DNA from: Betaproteobacteria bacterium UBA1934
GTDB lineage: Bacteria > Pseudomonadota > Gammaproteobacteria > Burkholderiales > Rhodocyclaceae
NCBI GenBank assembly: GCA_002337055.1
Contig: DDFG01000004.1
Location: 748,382-812,381 of the forward strand
Direction: 5' to 3'
DNA length: 64,000 bases
Below are positions 17,276 through 27,053 of this stretch, in pieces. Position numbers and translations under genes: made by a program. A model generated the notes under the pieces. The model saw only the letters and a program-made list of their open reading frames with translations, had not been told where the DNA came from and searched no databases. Position 1 is the first letter of the stretch. The number at the start of each line of letters is the position of its first letter.

Positions 17276-17369
17276 TTCATATTACCACAAATTCGTCAGG
17301 GGAAACCTTGCCACAACCAGCGAATCAGCCGACCATTGCACACTGTCGCTGACCCTGGACTGCCCGGCC

Positions 17370-18524
17370 ATGCCCCCCCTTCTCCGCAAGTTTCTGCCCT
17401 ATCTGATTGTTCTGTTCATTCTGCTGCTGCTTGGCTTCTGGATCACCCGCCCGAAGCCGGTGGCGGTGCTCGTCAAAGCCGTGGAGAGCGGCAAGGTCGA
17501 ATCCACAGTCGCCAACACCCGCGCCGGCACCGTCGAGGCCTGCCAACGCACCAAGCTCTCGACCATTATGGGCGGCCGCATTGAGTTTCTCGGCGTCAAG
17601 GAAGGTGACCACGTCAAGAAAGGTCAGTTGCTGATGAAGCTCTGGAGCGACGACCAGAAGGCGCAGCAGGCCCTGGCCGAAGCCCAGCGGGCGATGGCAA
17701 CCAAACGCGTCGCCGAATCCTGTGCCGTGGCGGCAGCGGCCGAACGCGAAGCCGACCGGCAAGTGGCCTTGCGCAAGCAGGGGTTTGTCTCCATCGGGAA
17801 GGAGGACGCAGCACGCACTGAGGCCGTCGCCCGCCGCGCCGCCTGCGAGACCGCCCGCGCCGATGTGGCGCAGGCCGACGCGAGGGTGCAAGTCACCCGG
17901 GTGGAGCAAGGACGCACGGCTCTGTACGCCCCCTTTGACGGCACCGTGGCAAAGATTGTCGGGGAATTGGGCGAATATTCGACCCCTTCGCCGCCCGGCG
18001 TACCGACACCGCCGGCCATCGACCTGATCGACGAAACCTGTCTCTACGTCAAGGCGCCGATGGACGAAGTCGACGCCCCGAAATTCAAGGTGGGCCAGAG
18101 CGTCCGCATCACGCTGGACGCGCTGCCCAAGCAGACCTTCGCCGGCACGGTCAAACGCGTGGCGCCCTATGTCTCAGCCGTTGAGAAGCAGGCGCGGACG
18201 GTCGACATCGAAGTCAATTTTGACAAACCCGGGGAGGCGGGTCGCCTGCTGGTGGGCTATTCCGCCGACGTCGAAGTCTTGCTGGAACGGCGTGAAAACG
18301 TGCCGCGTGTACCAACCTCCTCGATTCAGGAGGGCGGCAAGGTGCTGATCCTGAACCGCGATGGCAAACTGGAAGCACGCACCGTCAAAGCCGGCCTCGC
18401 CAACTGGGAATTCACCGAAGTGCAGGAAGGCCTGCAATCGGGCGACCGGGTCGTCACCTCGCTCGAACGCACAGGCGTCAAGGCGGGCGCCGAGGCTGTG
18501 GTCGACGACAAACCTGCCAAATAA
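17370..18524 (+). CDS. HlyD/MacA-type periplasmic adaptor of an ABC exporter
   Basis: A 384-residue membrane fusion protein. One N-terminal membrane anchor (about residues 8-26) precedes a split lipoyl domain (GRIEFLGVKEGDHVKKGQLL and LYAPFDGTVAKI) separated by an alpha-helical hairpin, then beta-barrel and membrane-proximal domains. The downstream ATPase starts one base after its stop and two MacB-like permeases follow, so it is the adaptor of a MacAB-like tripartite exporter. No outer-membrane TolC partner is encoded here. Substrate unknown; candidates by family are antibiotics, lipids or peptides. Confidence 0.88.
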   Translation: MPPLLRKFLPYLIVLFILLLLGFWITRPKPVAVLVKAVESGKVESTVANTRAGTVEACQRTKLSTIMGGRIEFLGVKEGDHVKKGQLLMKLWSDDQKAQQALAEAQRAMATKRVAESCAVAAAAEREADRQVALRKQGFVSIGKEDAARTEAVARRAACETARADVAQADARVQVTRVEQGRTALYAPFDGTVAKIVGELGEYSTPSPPGVPTPPAIDLIDETCLYVKAPMDEVDAPKFKVGQSVRITLDALPKQTFAGTVKRVAPYVSAVEKQARTVDIEVNFDKPGEAGRLLVGYSADVEVLLERRENVPRVPTSSIQEGGKVLILNRDGKLEARTVKAGLANWEFTEVQEGLQSGDRVVTSLERTGVKAGAEAVVDDKPAK

Positions 18525-18525
18525 C

Positions 18526-19221
18526 ATGGCGCTGATCGAACTTTCCGGCATCGAACGGGTGTTCCACCTGGGCGACAGCGACGTCCACGCGCTCGCCGGG
18601 CTGGATCTCGCCATCGAAGCCGGCGATTACGTCGCGGTGATGGGGCCGTCCGGCTCCGGCAAATCGACCTTGCTTAACCTGCTCGGCCTGCTCGACCGCC
18701 CCAACAGCGGCACCTATCGGCTGGAGGGGCGCGATGTCACCACCCTCTCCGCCAGCGAGCAGGCGCGCGTGCGCAGCGAGCGCATCGGGTTTGTGTTCCA
18801 GAGTTTTCATCTGGTTCCGCGCCTGACCGCCGCCGAAAACATCGCCCTGCCCATGATGTTGGCCGGCCTGCCACCGCGCGAGCGCGACGCACGGGTCGCG
18901 GCTGCCCTGAGAGATTTTGGCCTTGAGCACCGGGCCGATCATCGCCCCGACCAGCTTTCCGGCGGGCAGCGGCAGCGCGTCGCCATCGCCCGCGCTACCA
19001 TCATGCGCCCCGCCATGCTGCTGGCCGACGAACCGACCGGCAATCTCGACCGCCACACTGGCGATGAAGTCATCCATTTGCTCGAAGTGCTCAACGCCAG
19101 CGGCGTCACGCTGATCGTCGTGACGCACGATCCTGGTCTCGGTGGTCGTGCCCGTCGGCAACTGGTGATGGAAGACGGGCATTTGCACCACGACTCCAGC
19201 CGCTCCGCCAACCTCGCATGA
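18526..19221 (+). CDS. ABC transporter ATP-binding protein, MacB/LolD class
   Basis: A 231-residue nucleotide-binding subunit. Walker A is GPSGSGKST (about residues 40-48), the Q-loop FVFQSFHLVPRLTA follows, the signature is LSGGQRQRVAIARA and Walker B is MLLADEPTGNLD; the H-loop is VVTHD. The DEPTGNLD and FQSFHLVPRLTA stretches are typical of the LolD/MacB/FtsE class. It overlaps the first permease by four bases (ATGA). It is separate from the permeases, unlike the E. coli MacB fusion. Confidence 0.93.
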   Translation: MALIELSGIERVFHLGDSDVHALAGLDLAIEAGDYVAVMGPSGSGKSTLLNLLGLLDRPNSGTYRLEGRDVTTLSASEQARVRSERIGFVFQSFHLVPRLTAAENIALPMMLAGLPPRERDARVAAALRDFGLEHRADHRPDQLSGGQRQRVAIARATIMRPAMLLADEPTGNLDRHTGDEVIHLLEVLNASGVTLIVVTHDPGLGGRARRQLVMEDGHLHHDSSRSANLA

Positions 19222-20426
19222 AGCTCACCGACACAGTGCGTTTCGCCCGCTCTGCCGCCACCGGTTACCCCCTGCGCACGGCGTTGTCGGTGTTGGCGAT
19301 GGCCATCGGCGTCGCGGCAGTAGTCGTACTCACCGCGCTGGGCGACGGGGCACGACGGTATGTGGTCGGCCAGTTTTCGTCACTGGGCACCAATCTGGTC
19401 ATCGTGCTGCCCGGCCGTTCGGGCACGGGCGGGTTCAACCCGGCGAACGCCATCACCAGCACGCCGCGCGACCTCACCATTTCCGATGCGGCCGCCCTGC
19501 GGCGCGCCCCCTCGGTCAAGCGCCTGGCGCCGCTGGCCGTTGGCACGTCTGAAATCAGCTTTGGCGGGCATGTCCGCGAAGGCATGGTAGCCGGATCGAC
19601 CTCGCAGATGCTCGAAGTCCGCAATTTCACCCTGGCTCAGGGCCAATTTCTGCCGGACGATGACTGGAACCGCGGCGCGCCCGTCGCAGTCATTGGCGCC
19701 AAGATCCGCGAGGAGGTCTTCGGTACACAAGAGGCAGTCGGCCAGCTTGCGCGCGTGGGCGACCGCCGGGTACGCATCGTGGGTGTGCTGGCTTCGACAG
19801 GAACGGGTTTGGGCATGAATACGGATGAACTGGTCATCGTGCCAGTCGCCCTGGCGCAAGCGCTTTTCAACTCCAATACCCTCTTTCGCATTCTGGTCGA
19901 AGCGCGCAGCCGCGAGGCCATTCCGGCCGCCAAGAACGAGGTGCTGGAGATCCTGAAGACCCGGCACGGCGGCGAGGAAGATGTAACCGTCATCACACAA
20001 GATGCCGTGCTTGCCACATTCGACCGTCTGCTCGGCGCGCTGACCCTGGCGGTAGGCGGCATCGCCGCGATCAGCCTTGCGGTGGCCGGTATTCTGGTAA
20101 TGAACGTGATGCTGGTGGCGGTCGCCCAGCGAACCAACGAAATCGGTTTGCTGAAAGCGCTTGGCGCCACCGACCGCGATATCCGCCAGGCTTTTCTGGC
20201 GGAGGCCGCCATGCTTTCAACTTTTGGCGCACTGGCGGGCTATGTGCTCGGCGAAATCGGTGCATTTCTGGTGCGGCAATTCTTCCCGGTTTTTCCGGCC
20301 CAACCGCCGAATTGGGCCATCTTCGCCGGCATCGGCACGGCATTGGTCACCGGACTGGTTTTCGGTGTCATGCCGGCACGAAGGGCTGCCCGCCTCGACC
20401 CGGTCGAAGCGCTGATGAAGCACTGA
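19218..20426 (+). CDS. MacB-like ABC transporter permease 1
   Basis: A 402-residue permease with one N-terminal membrane helix, a large periplasmic MacB_PCD domain (about residues 45-260) and three C-terminal helices forming the FtsX domain, including the NEIGLLKALGATDRDIRQAFL coupling region and a C-terminal PARRAARLDPVEAL motif. It overlaps the ATPase gene by four bases and ends one base before the next permease, so all four genes are one operon. Confidence 0.92.
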   Translation: MKLTDTVRFARSAATGYPLRTALSVLAMAIGVAAVVVLTALGDGARRYVVGQFSSLGTNLVIVLPGRSGTGGFNPANAITSTPRDLTISDAAALRRAPSVKRLAPLAVGTSEISFGGHVREGMVAGSTSQMLEVRNFTLAQGQFLPDDDWNRGAPVAVIGAKIREEVFGTQEAVGQLARVGDRRVRIVGVLASTGTGLGMNTDELVIVPVALAQALFNSNTLFRILVEARSREAIPAAKNEVLEILKTRHGGEEDVTVITQDAVLATFDRLLGALTLAVGGIAAISLAVAGILVMNVMLVAVAQRTNEIGLLKALGATDRDIRQAFLAEAAMLSTFGALAGYVLGEIGAFLVRQFFPVFPAQPPNWAIFAGIGTALVTGLVFGVMPARRAARLDPVEALMKH

Positions 20427-20427
20427 C

Positions 20428-21630
20428 ATGAGCTGGTCCGACGCCCTCCGCCTGGCGCTGCGCGCGGTCACTGCCCAGCGGCTGCGCAGTTTTCTGACTC
20501 TGCTCGGCATCGCGGTCGGGATCGCTGCCGTCATTCTTCTGACCTCTATCGGCGAAGGCATTCATCGTTTCGTGCTCGCGGAATTCAGCCAGTTCGGCAC
20601 CAATGTGATCGGCGTGCATCCCGGCAAGGTCAAGACCGGCGGCGCGCCGCCTTCAGGCCTGCCTACCAGCGCCAAACCGCTGTCGCTCGAAGATGCCCGC
20701 GCCCTCGCCGCGCTGCCTCATGTTGTGGCCGTCACGCCCAGCACCTGGGGCAATGCCGAAGTCGGCGCCAACGGCCGGTTGCGCCGAACGCTGGTCTACG
20801 GCGTTGGGCCGCAAATGCTCGCCGTGTTCAAGGGCAAAATCCGAGCCGGGCAATTTCTGCCTTCAGACGATGCCGAAAACGCCCGTGCGCTGGTGGTGCT
20901 GGGCCCCAAATTGAAGGAGGAGCTGTTTGGCGCCGAAAATGCGCTGGGCGCCCGCCTCAAGGTTGGCACCGATCAGTTCCGGGTTATCGGCGTACTCGAA
21001 CCGAAAGGCCAATTTCTCGGCATTGATCTGGACGATACCGCCTTCATCCCCGCCGCCCGCGCCTTGGAGGTTTTCAATCGGGACGGCCTTAACGAAATCG
21101 ACGTGGCGGCGGAAGAAGGCGTGCCCGCGGCGAAAGTCGTGGCGCTAGTGCAGGAACGAATGAAAGCGCGGCACGGCCGAGAAGATTTCACCATCATTTC
21201 GCAGGAAGAAATGATGTCGACTCTTTCCAATATTCTGGATGTACTGACTATGGCGGTTGGCGCGCTGGGTGGCATTTCGCTGCTGGTCGGCGCGGTCGGT
21301 ATCGTCACCATCATGACCATCGCGGTGACCGAGCGCACCGGCGAAATAGGCTTGCTGGTAGCCCTCGGCGCCCAACGGCGAACCATCCTCGGCCTCTTTC
21401 TCGGCGAAGCCGTCGCACTCGCCGCGACGGGAGGGCTGATGGGCCTGGCGCTGGGGATCGGCCTCGCGCAACTGATCCAGCTCGCCGTGCCCGCGCTGCC
21501 GGTGCACACGCCGATCAGTTTCGTCCTGATGGCAGAAGGCCTGGCCGCCACCATCGGCCTGCTGGCCGGCGTGTTGCCGGCCAGGCGGGCTGCACTGCTC
21601 GACCCGGTTGAGGCACTGAGGGCGGAGTGA
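20428..21630 (+). CDS. MacB-like ABC transporter permease 2
   Basis: A 400-residue paralogue of the preceding permease with the same plan: N-terminal helix (FLTLLGIAVGIAAVILLTS), MacB_PCD periplasmic domain, three C-terminal helices, the GEIGLLVALGAQRRTILGLFL coupling region and PARRAALLDPVEALRAE at the end. A pair of different permeases points to a heterodimeric membrane part, as in other split MacB-like systems. It is convergent with the methyltransferase gene, 33 bases away. Confidence 0.92.
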   Translation: MSWSDALRLALRAVTAQRLRSFLTLLGIAVGIAAVILLTSIGEGIHRFVLAEFSQFGTNVIGVHPGKVKTGGAPPSGLPTSAKPLSLEDARALAALPHVVAVTPSTWGNAEVGANGRLRRTLVYGVGPQMLAVFKGKIRAGQFLPSDDAENARALVVLGPKLKEELFGAENALGARLKVGTDQFRVIGVLEPKGQFLGIDLDDTAFIPAARALEVFNRDGLNEIDVAAEEGVPAAKVVALVQERMKARHGREDFTIISQEEMMSTLSNILDVLTMAVGALGGISLLVGAVGIVTIMTIAVTERTGEIGLLVALGAQRRTILGLFLGEAVALAATGGLMGLALGIGLAQLIQLAVPALPVHTPISFVLMAEGLAATIGLLAGVLPARRAALLDPVEALRAE

Positions 21631-21663
21631 TCAAGTCGGGTGCATATGCACCCTGCTACAGGC

Positions 21664-22869
21664 TCAGGATTGATAGGGGTGCCGATCGGCCTTGAAATCA
21701 ATCAAGCGACCGTCGTGTTCAATCAGAACGGTATTCGCCACGATCCCCTCCCGTGCCATTTCGGCGACGATATCGCGCGACCTCCATTGCGTGGGAATGA
21801 TAACGACATCAACAGGCGCCGATTTCAGGACATCGCGGAACTCGATGCGTTGGCCACAACCAGGCACAAAGGTCCCCGCCTTGTCTGGGTCGGAATCCAC
21901 AACGAGAGGAAAACGCTGTGCGTCGGCGCCGAAATGGTGCATGAACGCAGCGGCCTTGCCGGTCCCTCCCCAGATCGCGACACGTTTGCCCGAGGCCGCC
22001 AGCGTCGCGAGTTGATCGCCAATGCAGGTTTGGCTGCGTTGAGCCCGGTAGCAAAACGCATTCGCCTGTTCGGCCAGCACTCGCGCATTGTCGGCCACAC
22101 CAAGGCGCACCAGAGCAAATACGACCTCGCCATCGTAGCCATGCGCCAGCGTTACGATTTCGCCGGCGCGCTGCATCAGCGTACGGAAGGATTCGGTAGT
22201 GAAATGCGACACGTGCTCGTAAAAGAAATCGGCCAAGCGGTCCGTCTCAAAAACGCGGTCAATACAGGGAACCTCAGCAAACAACCAGCTGGGCTTGCCG
22301 AGTCCGGCTGCCCCCCAGGCAAGTTGTTCCAGCAGCGCCGCGGGCTCGGTCAGGTGTTCGATGACGTGTCGTATCACCACAGCATCGGGCGTGAATGCGG
22401 CCATGTCCGACAAGGGCTCGAACAAACGCGCATGAAATTCAACTCCCAATCCGGTTTCGGAACTGCCATTCGGATCGAAACCCACAAAGCGACCGGATTG
22501 TCTGGCCTCGGCCAGACCACGCACGAAATGACCTTCGCCGCAGCCAATTTCGACAACAACCGGCGCTGACGGCAGGTACTCCAGCACCAGATCGCGGGTA
22601 GCGGCCAGGTGCCCCTTCCAGATCCCGCCTTTGTTGAACATGCGGTTGGGATTGTTTTCGTAAGGGATGGCGTCGTAGGAAAACGCCCGATTCCAGACGT
22701 GCGTGCAGCGCGGACACTGCACGAAATCGAGGCGATGCTTCGGCATGGCCTGCGCTGAGGTCGCCGAATCGGGCCAGCCCAGCGTGGCCAGGGTCTGGTG
22801 TCCTGCGTCGAAGAAGGGTGCGGCCAGGCTATGGCCGCACACGGGGCAAGATGTAGGGATGAGCTTCAT
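21664..22869 (-). CDS. SAM-dependent C-methyltransferase with N-terminal zinc-binding domain
   Basis: A 401-residue protein with the three-part plan of sugar C-methyltransferases (TylC3/EvaC type). The N-terminal zinc domain has CPVC and CPRCTHVWNRAF, the central Rossmann SAM domain has VVEIGCGEGHFV followed by VIRHVIEHL, and the C-terminal Methyltransf_14 domain has VAIWGGTGKAAAF. Members methylate nucleotide-linked deoxyketosugars, so a branched sugar in the local glycan is possible. Its start overlaps the uxs stop by four bases, tying it to sugar nucleotide synthesis. Confidence 0.85.
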   Translation of the reverse strand: MKLIPTSCPVCGHSLAAPFFDAGHQTLATLGWPDSATSAQAMPKHRLDFVQCPRCTHVWNRAFSYDAIPYENNPNRMFNKGGIWKGHLAATRDLVLEYLPSAPVVVEIGCGEGHFVRGLAEARQSGRFVGFDPNGSSETGLGVEFHARLFEPLSDMAAFTPDAVVIRHVIEHLTEPAALLEQLAWGAAGLGKPSWLFAEVPCIDRVFETDRLADFFYEHVSHFTTESFRTLMQRAGEIVTLAHGYDGEVVFALVRLGVADNARVLAEQANAFCYRAQRSQTCIGDQLATLAASGKRVAIWGGTGKAAAFMHHFGADAQRFPLVVDSDPDKAGTFVPGCGQRIEFRDVLKSAPVDVVIIPTQWRSRDIVAEMAREGIVANTVLIEHDGRLIDFKADRHPYQS

Positions 22870-23804
22870 TTCTGCAACAACTTTCTAAAATAGGCGATCG
22901 TTTCTTTCAAACCATCCTCGAGTTGCACCTGCGGCGTCCATCCGAGTACAGAGCGCGCTTTGGCGATATCCGGTTGGCGTTGGACCGGGTCGTCCTGGGG
23001 CAGCGGCCGAAACACCAGTTCGCTGCGGGAGTCGGTCAATCGCAATACCTGCTCCGCCAGTTCCCGTATCGTCATCTCGCAGGGATTGCCCAAGTTGATC
23101 GGGCCAACCTCGCCCTCCTGATCGATGGTCCGCAACAGACCATCGATCAGATCGTCCACATAGCAAAACGATCGCGTCTGACTGCCATCGCCGTAAAGGG
23201 TGATCGGATCGCCCTTGAGCGCCTGAAGAATGAAGTTGGAGACCACCCGACCATCGTTTGGCTGCATCCTCGGGCCGTAGGTGTTGAAAATCCGCACGAC
23301 ACGGATATCGACACCATGCTGCCGGTGATAGTCAAAAAACAGCGTTTCCGCGCAACGCTTGCCTTCGTCGTAGCAGGCGCGAGGACCGTTCGGGTTCACG
23401 TGACCCCAGTAACTTTCCGGCTGTGGGTGGCGTTGCGGGTCACCGTAGACCTCGCTGGTGGAAGCCTGAAGGATTCTCGCGCCGCATCGTCTGGCCAGCC
23501 CCAGCATGTTGATTGCCCCCAGCACCGAGGTCTTTACCGTCGCCACCGGGTCACGCTGATAGTGGATCGGGCTGGCCGGACAGGCCATGTTGAAGACCCT
23601 GTCCGCTTCGACATAGAGCGGCAGCCAGACATCGTGGCGAATCAGTTCGAAGTTTGACCGACCGATCAGTTGGGCGACGTTCGCCTTGCTGCCAGTGTGA
23701 AAGTTGTCCACACAGAGCACTTCGTATCCGCGTGCAACCAGGCGATCACACAGGTGCGAGCCAAGAAAACCCGCCCCCCCAGTGACCAGTGTTGTTTGTT
23801 CCAT
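22866..23804 (-). CDS. UDP-glucuronate decarboxylase (UDP-xylose synthase) type SDR enzyme
   Basis: A 312-residue extended short-chain dehydrogenase. The NAD-binding motif is TGGAGFLGSHL at the N-terminus. The catalytic triad region shows STSEVYGDP and YDEGKR (the YxxxK motif), and family signatures of UXS are HVNPNGPRACYDEGKR and FNTYGPRM. UXS converts UDP-glucuronate to UDP-xylose, with a 4-keto intermediate. ATG 23804 gives MEQTTLVTGG, a normal family N-terminus. It lies eight bases after the upstream GT41 gene and overlaps the next methyltransferase gene by four bases. Confidence 0.9.
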   Translation of the reverse strand: MEQTTLVTGGAGFLGSHLCDRLVARGYEVLCVDNFHTGSKANVAQLIGRSNFELIRHDVWLPLYVEADRVFNMACPASPIHYQRDPVATVKTSVLGAINMLGLARRCGARILQASTSEVYGDPQRHPQPESYWGHVNPNGPRACYDEGKRCAETLFFDYHRQHGVDIRVVRIFNTYGPRMQPNDGRVVSNFILQALKGDPITLYGDGSQTRSFCYVDDLIDGLLRTIDQEGEVGPINLGNPCEMTIRELAEQVLRLTDSRSELVFRPLPQDDPVQRQPDIAKARSVLGWTPQVQLEDGLKETIAYFRKLLQK

Positions 23805-23812
23805 GAGCTGTC

Positions 23813-26092
23813 CTATTGCTGTTTGCAGTAAGTATTCCACATCGCATCGAAAGCCGCTTCAAGATGTCTGGCGAACCGAGGGGCATCGCACAGGGGCGAG
23901 GCCAGGAGTCGGGGTCTCAATGCACCACGCAGCAACTGTAGTTCGTCTGGGTGCGCGGCCATGGCAACCGCTTTTTCGACATAGTCATCGGCGCTCGTCG
24001 CCACCCAATCCGGCAAGCCGACCGTATTCAGGATGCTCTCGCCGACGTGCGAGAGAAAACGGTCGCCTTTCAGCGTCAACACCGGCACGCCCATCCACAA
24101 CGCCTCGACGGTAGTGGTGCCACCAGGGTAGGGAAATGGATCCAGGGCGATATCGACCTCGCGGTAAGCCGCCAACAAATCCCGGCGCGGTGCCGAACCG
24201 TGCAGCAACAACCGGTCGGCCGGGACGCCATAGCGTCCAAAGCGCTCCATCAGCCGCTCACGTTCACCGGAATCGTTCAACTCCACGGCAAGCAATCGCA
24301 GGCACGCGCCCGGCACAGCTTTCAGAATATGCGACCACACCTCGACGACGCGTTCACCCACCTTGGTCAGCCGGTTGAAGCATCCGAATGTGGGCGTCTT
24401 CGTCGTCAGCAGCGGCAGGTCTCCCACTGCGATATCTTCGTCCGGCGGAGTAAAGCAAAGGTAACTATCAGGCAGTAGCCAGGGCCGCTCGGTGTAATAG
24501 TCGCGCTCCGCCTGCGGTATCACGTGGCGATCGCACAGAATGTAATCCATCGCCCGCAACCCGGTCGTGTCAAAATAACCCAGCCAGGTCGCCTGAATGG
24601 GAGCCGGTTTGCGGGCAAAAACCAGGAGTCGATTACGGGCGGTATGCCCCGACAGATCGATCAGGATGTCGATGCCGTCGCTCCGGATCTGCTCCGCCGC
24701 ACGATCATCGCTCATCCCGCACAGCGATACCCAGCGATCCCCGTGCGCGCGCAGCCGCTGGGTAAGTCCGTCGGCGTAGGGCGAGGTCGGATAAAAGGTC
24801 ATCGCAATCCGGCGTCGATCCAGGTGGGTCAACACATTTTCCAGAAAATGCCCGACCGGATGCGAATGGAGATCGCCCGATACCCAGCCGATGTTGAGTC
24901 TCCCCTTATCCGGTCGCCCCCGAGGATGCGGCCTCCGCGAGGAGATCAGGGGCGTCTCGAAGCGACCTGCAAAAGCGACATGTTCACGATAGGATTCCTC
25001 GGCAGTCAGGGAGGTCGACAACTGCAGCGTGGCGAGCAAACTGCTGTGGACGCCCGCATCGTCGGGTTCCAGCGCAAGCGCTCGTCGATAGCAATCGATT
25101 GCCGTACCCTGACGCCCGCGCGCGGTCTCCAGATACCCCCGACACACATGCAATCCGGCCACCTCGGGGGCCCGCGCAAGCAGCTCCCCGAGCAAGGCCT
25201 CGGCATCGTCCAGGCGCGCCTGTCGCAACAGCGCGGAACAGAGATTGCCGCCCGCTTCGATCAGGGATGAATTCAAGTCCAGCGCATGTTGAAAACACTG
25301 AATGGCCTTGTCATCACTCCCTTGATCGGCAAGCGCCAGGCCGAGGTTGTTCCAGGTTTCGGGGTTTTCAGGCTGATGTTGAAGCGCCTGTTGAAACCGC
25401 TCGATAGCGCCGGCCAGGTCACCCACCCCCATCCTGAGCAACCCCAGGTTGTTCATGGCTCGCAAGTGATCGGGGTCGCACCGGAGCGCCGCCAGAAAAA
25501 AGGTCTCCGCTTCGGCGGGCTGCTTGCGCCCAAGATAGAGGTTCCCGAGATTGTTGTGGGCATCCGCGTAATCCGGGTTAATCGCCAACGATGCGCGAAA
25601 GCACGCCTCGGCCTCTCTATCGCGGCCATTCGCAAAATGGATATTGCCAAGATTGTTGTGTGCCCGAAAATGCCCGTGATCGATTTCCAGCACTCGCCGA
25701 TAAAGCGTCTCGGCACCGGCAAGATCGCCTTTTTCCAGTAATACGTTTCCCAGATTGTTCAGCGCGTCTACAAAGTCCGGCTGAATATCAAGCGCACGCC
25801 GATAGGCGGCAGCTGCACCGTCGAGTTCGCCAGTCGCCTGCCGTGCATTGCCCAGATCGCGCAGCGCAATCAGATTCTGTGGATGCACTGACAACGAGCG
25901 TTCGATCAGTTCGATTGCAGCATTGTGTTGCCCGACCTGAAAGGCAAGAAAGCCCAGCAGATGCAAAACCTGAGGATGCCGTGGATTAAGCGACAGCGCT
26001 TCGCGGTAGCACGATTCGGCCTGCTGAAGTTCGCCAGCCTGATGATGGGCCAGTGCCCGGCGAAGCGTCATTTCCAATGTCACGCCGTTCAT
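23813..26092 (-). CDS. TPR protein with GT41 (O-GlcNAc transferase-like, SPINDLY) domain
   Basis: A 759-residue protein. Residues 1 to about 375 are tandem TPR units (repeated NNLGN and AEAxYRxAL patterns). The rest is a GT41 domain: NIGWVSGDLHSHPVGHF, DLSGHTARNRLLVFARKPAP, WLGYFDTTGLRAMDY, FGCFNRLTKV and LDPFPYPGGTTTVEALWMG, all matching OGT-family active-site regions including the conserved His of GHT. GT41 enzymes transfer sugars to Ser/Thr (or, in HMW1C, Asn) of proteins. A GTG at 26116 is an alternative start. It is likely cytoplasmic and sits in one operon with uxs. Confidence 0.9.
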   Translation of the reverse strand: MNGVTLEMTLRRALAHHQAGELQQAESCYREALSLNPRHPQVLHLLGFLAFQVGQHNAAIELIERSLSVHPQNLIALRDLGNARQATGELDGAAAAYRRALDIQPDFVDALNNLGNVLLEKGDLAGAETLYRRVLEIDHGHFRAHNNLGNIHFANGRDREAEACFRASLAINPDYADAHNNLGNLYLGRKQPAEAETFFLAALRCDPDHLRAMNNLGLLRMGVGDLAGAIERFQQALQHQPENPETWNNLGLALADQGSDDKAIQCFQHALDLNSSLIEAGGNLCSALLRQARLDDAEALLGELLARAPEVAGLHVCRGYLETARGRQGTAIDCYRRALALEPDDAGVHSSLLATLQLSTSLTAEESYREHVAFAGRFETPLISSRRPHPRGRPDKGRLNIGWVSGDLHSHPVGHFLENVLTHLDRRRIAMTFYPTSPYADGLTQRLRAHGDRWVSLCGMSDDRAAEQIRSDGIDILIDLSGHTARNRLLVFARKPAPIQATWLGYFDTTGLRAMDYILCDRHVIPQAERDYYTERPWLLPDSYLCFTPPDEDIAVGDLPLLTTKTPTFGCFNRLTKVGERVVEVWSHILKAVPGACLRLLAVELNDSGERERLMERFGRYGVPADRLLLHGSAPRRDLLAAYREVDIALDPFPYPGGTTTVEALWMGVPVLTLKGDRFLSHVGESILNTVGLPDWVATSADDYVEKAVAMAAHPDELQLLRGALRPRLLASPLCDAPRFARHLEAAFDAMWNTYCKQQ

Positions 26093-26196
26093 GGCTGCTG
26101 CACCCAAAAAATACACTTCATCACCGAAAACCGCCTCTCAAGCTTGGCTTCCCGCCTTAAGCGCTGCGTCAGTCAATCTGCTCATCCGCGACGCCC

Positions 26197-26856
26197 TCAG
26201 AGTGCCCTCAACTTGAGCTGATCCTCTGGAAACTCCGAATACGCCCGAAACTCGTCTGACCCATAAACCAGTCCATTCTGGAAATCCGTGATCGAATCCT
26301 GCATCCGGAGGGGGAAATCGGCCATGAATTGGTCATCTTTCAAGAAGACCGCGACCAGATCATTCCACACGGCGTCGCGCTGGTTGCGCACAAAAGACTC
26401 GAGCAGGGCCACGTTGATCGAGTTGCGCTTCGCCCAGGTCACCAGAGCCCGACCGCTGTCGGGGAAAAACCGCCAGCAGTCGACAGGGTGCCTGTGAAAA
26501 TTTCCGTTCGAAGGGGCGTTCAGGTAGAACAGTCCGTTCGGCTTCAGCACACGGAGAATTTCCAGAAAAACGATCCAAAACATCTCTGAATGCTCGAAAC
26601 AGGAACTCGAAAGGACGATATCAATCGAACAATCTTCAAACGGAAGCGAGTAGGGATCGTCCAGCACGACGTCCACCCCTTTTCCATTCACAAAATCGAC
26701 CCCCACATATTCAAACGAGGGCGGCGCAACCTCCCGCAAGCTGCCATTCACATCTTGAGCGCCAATTTCGATCACGCGGGCCTGGCCTTTTGCCAGAAAA
26801 GATGCCGCATAGGTATCAAAGAACAGTTTGCAATTTGACATTGCCGTTGGATGCAC
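26197..26856 (-). CDS. Class I SAM-dependent methyltransferase
   Basis: A 219-residue Methyltransf_11-type enzyme. SAM-binding motif I is ARVIEIGAQDVNGSL, with YVGVDFVNGKGVDVVLDD giving the acidic ribose-binding residue, and motif IV is SIDIVLSSSCFEHSEMF. I chose GTG 26856 because GGAG stands six bases upstream; the in-frame ATG at 26841 has none. Located between two GT41 genes (104 and 197 bases away), it probably modifies a glycan or a glycosylated product; substrate unknown. Confidence 0.82.
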   Translation of the reverse strand: MHPTAMSNCKLFFDTYAASFLAKGQARVIEIGAQDVNGSLREVAPPSFEYVGVDFVNGKGVDVVLDDPYSLPFEDCSIDIVLSSSCFEHSEMFWIVFLEILRVLKPNGLFYLNAPSNGNFHRHPVDCWRFFPDSGRALVTWAKRNSINVALLESFVRNQRDAVWNDLVAVFLKDDQFMADFPLRMQDSITDFQNGLVYGSDEFRAYSEFPEDQLKLRAL

Positions 26857-27053
26857 GTTGATCTCCGACTACAAAAATACTGAACATTTCAGCGATTGAA
26901 CGAGCAGACAGGAGTCTGCCCGGAGGGATGCCCTGCCAAGGTAACTCATGGCAGCAAAGACCGCTGCCGACATCGGCGTTACGGCGCTCCCGGATTGAAG
27001 CGATCCCGCCCCGCTACAAGTTTCATGGCGCACGAAAGCGTGTCTCCGCCCGA

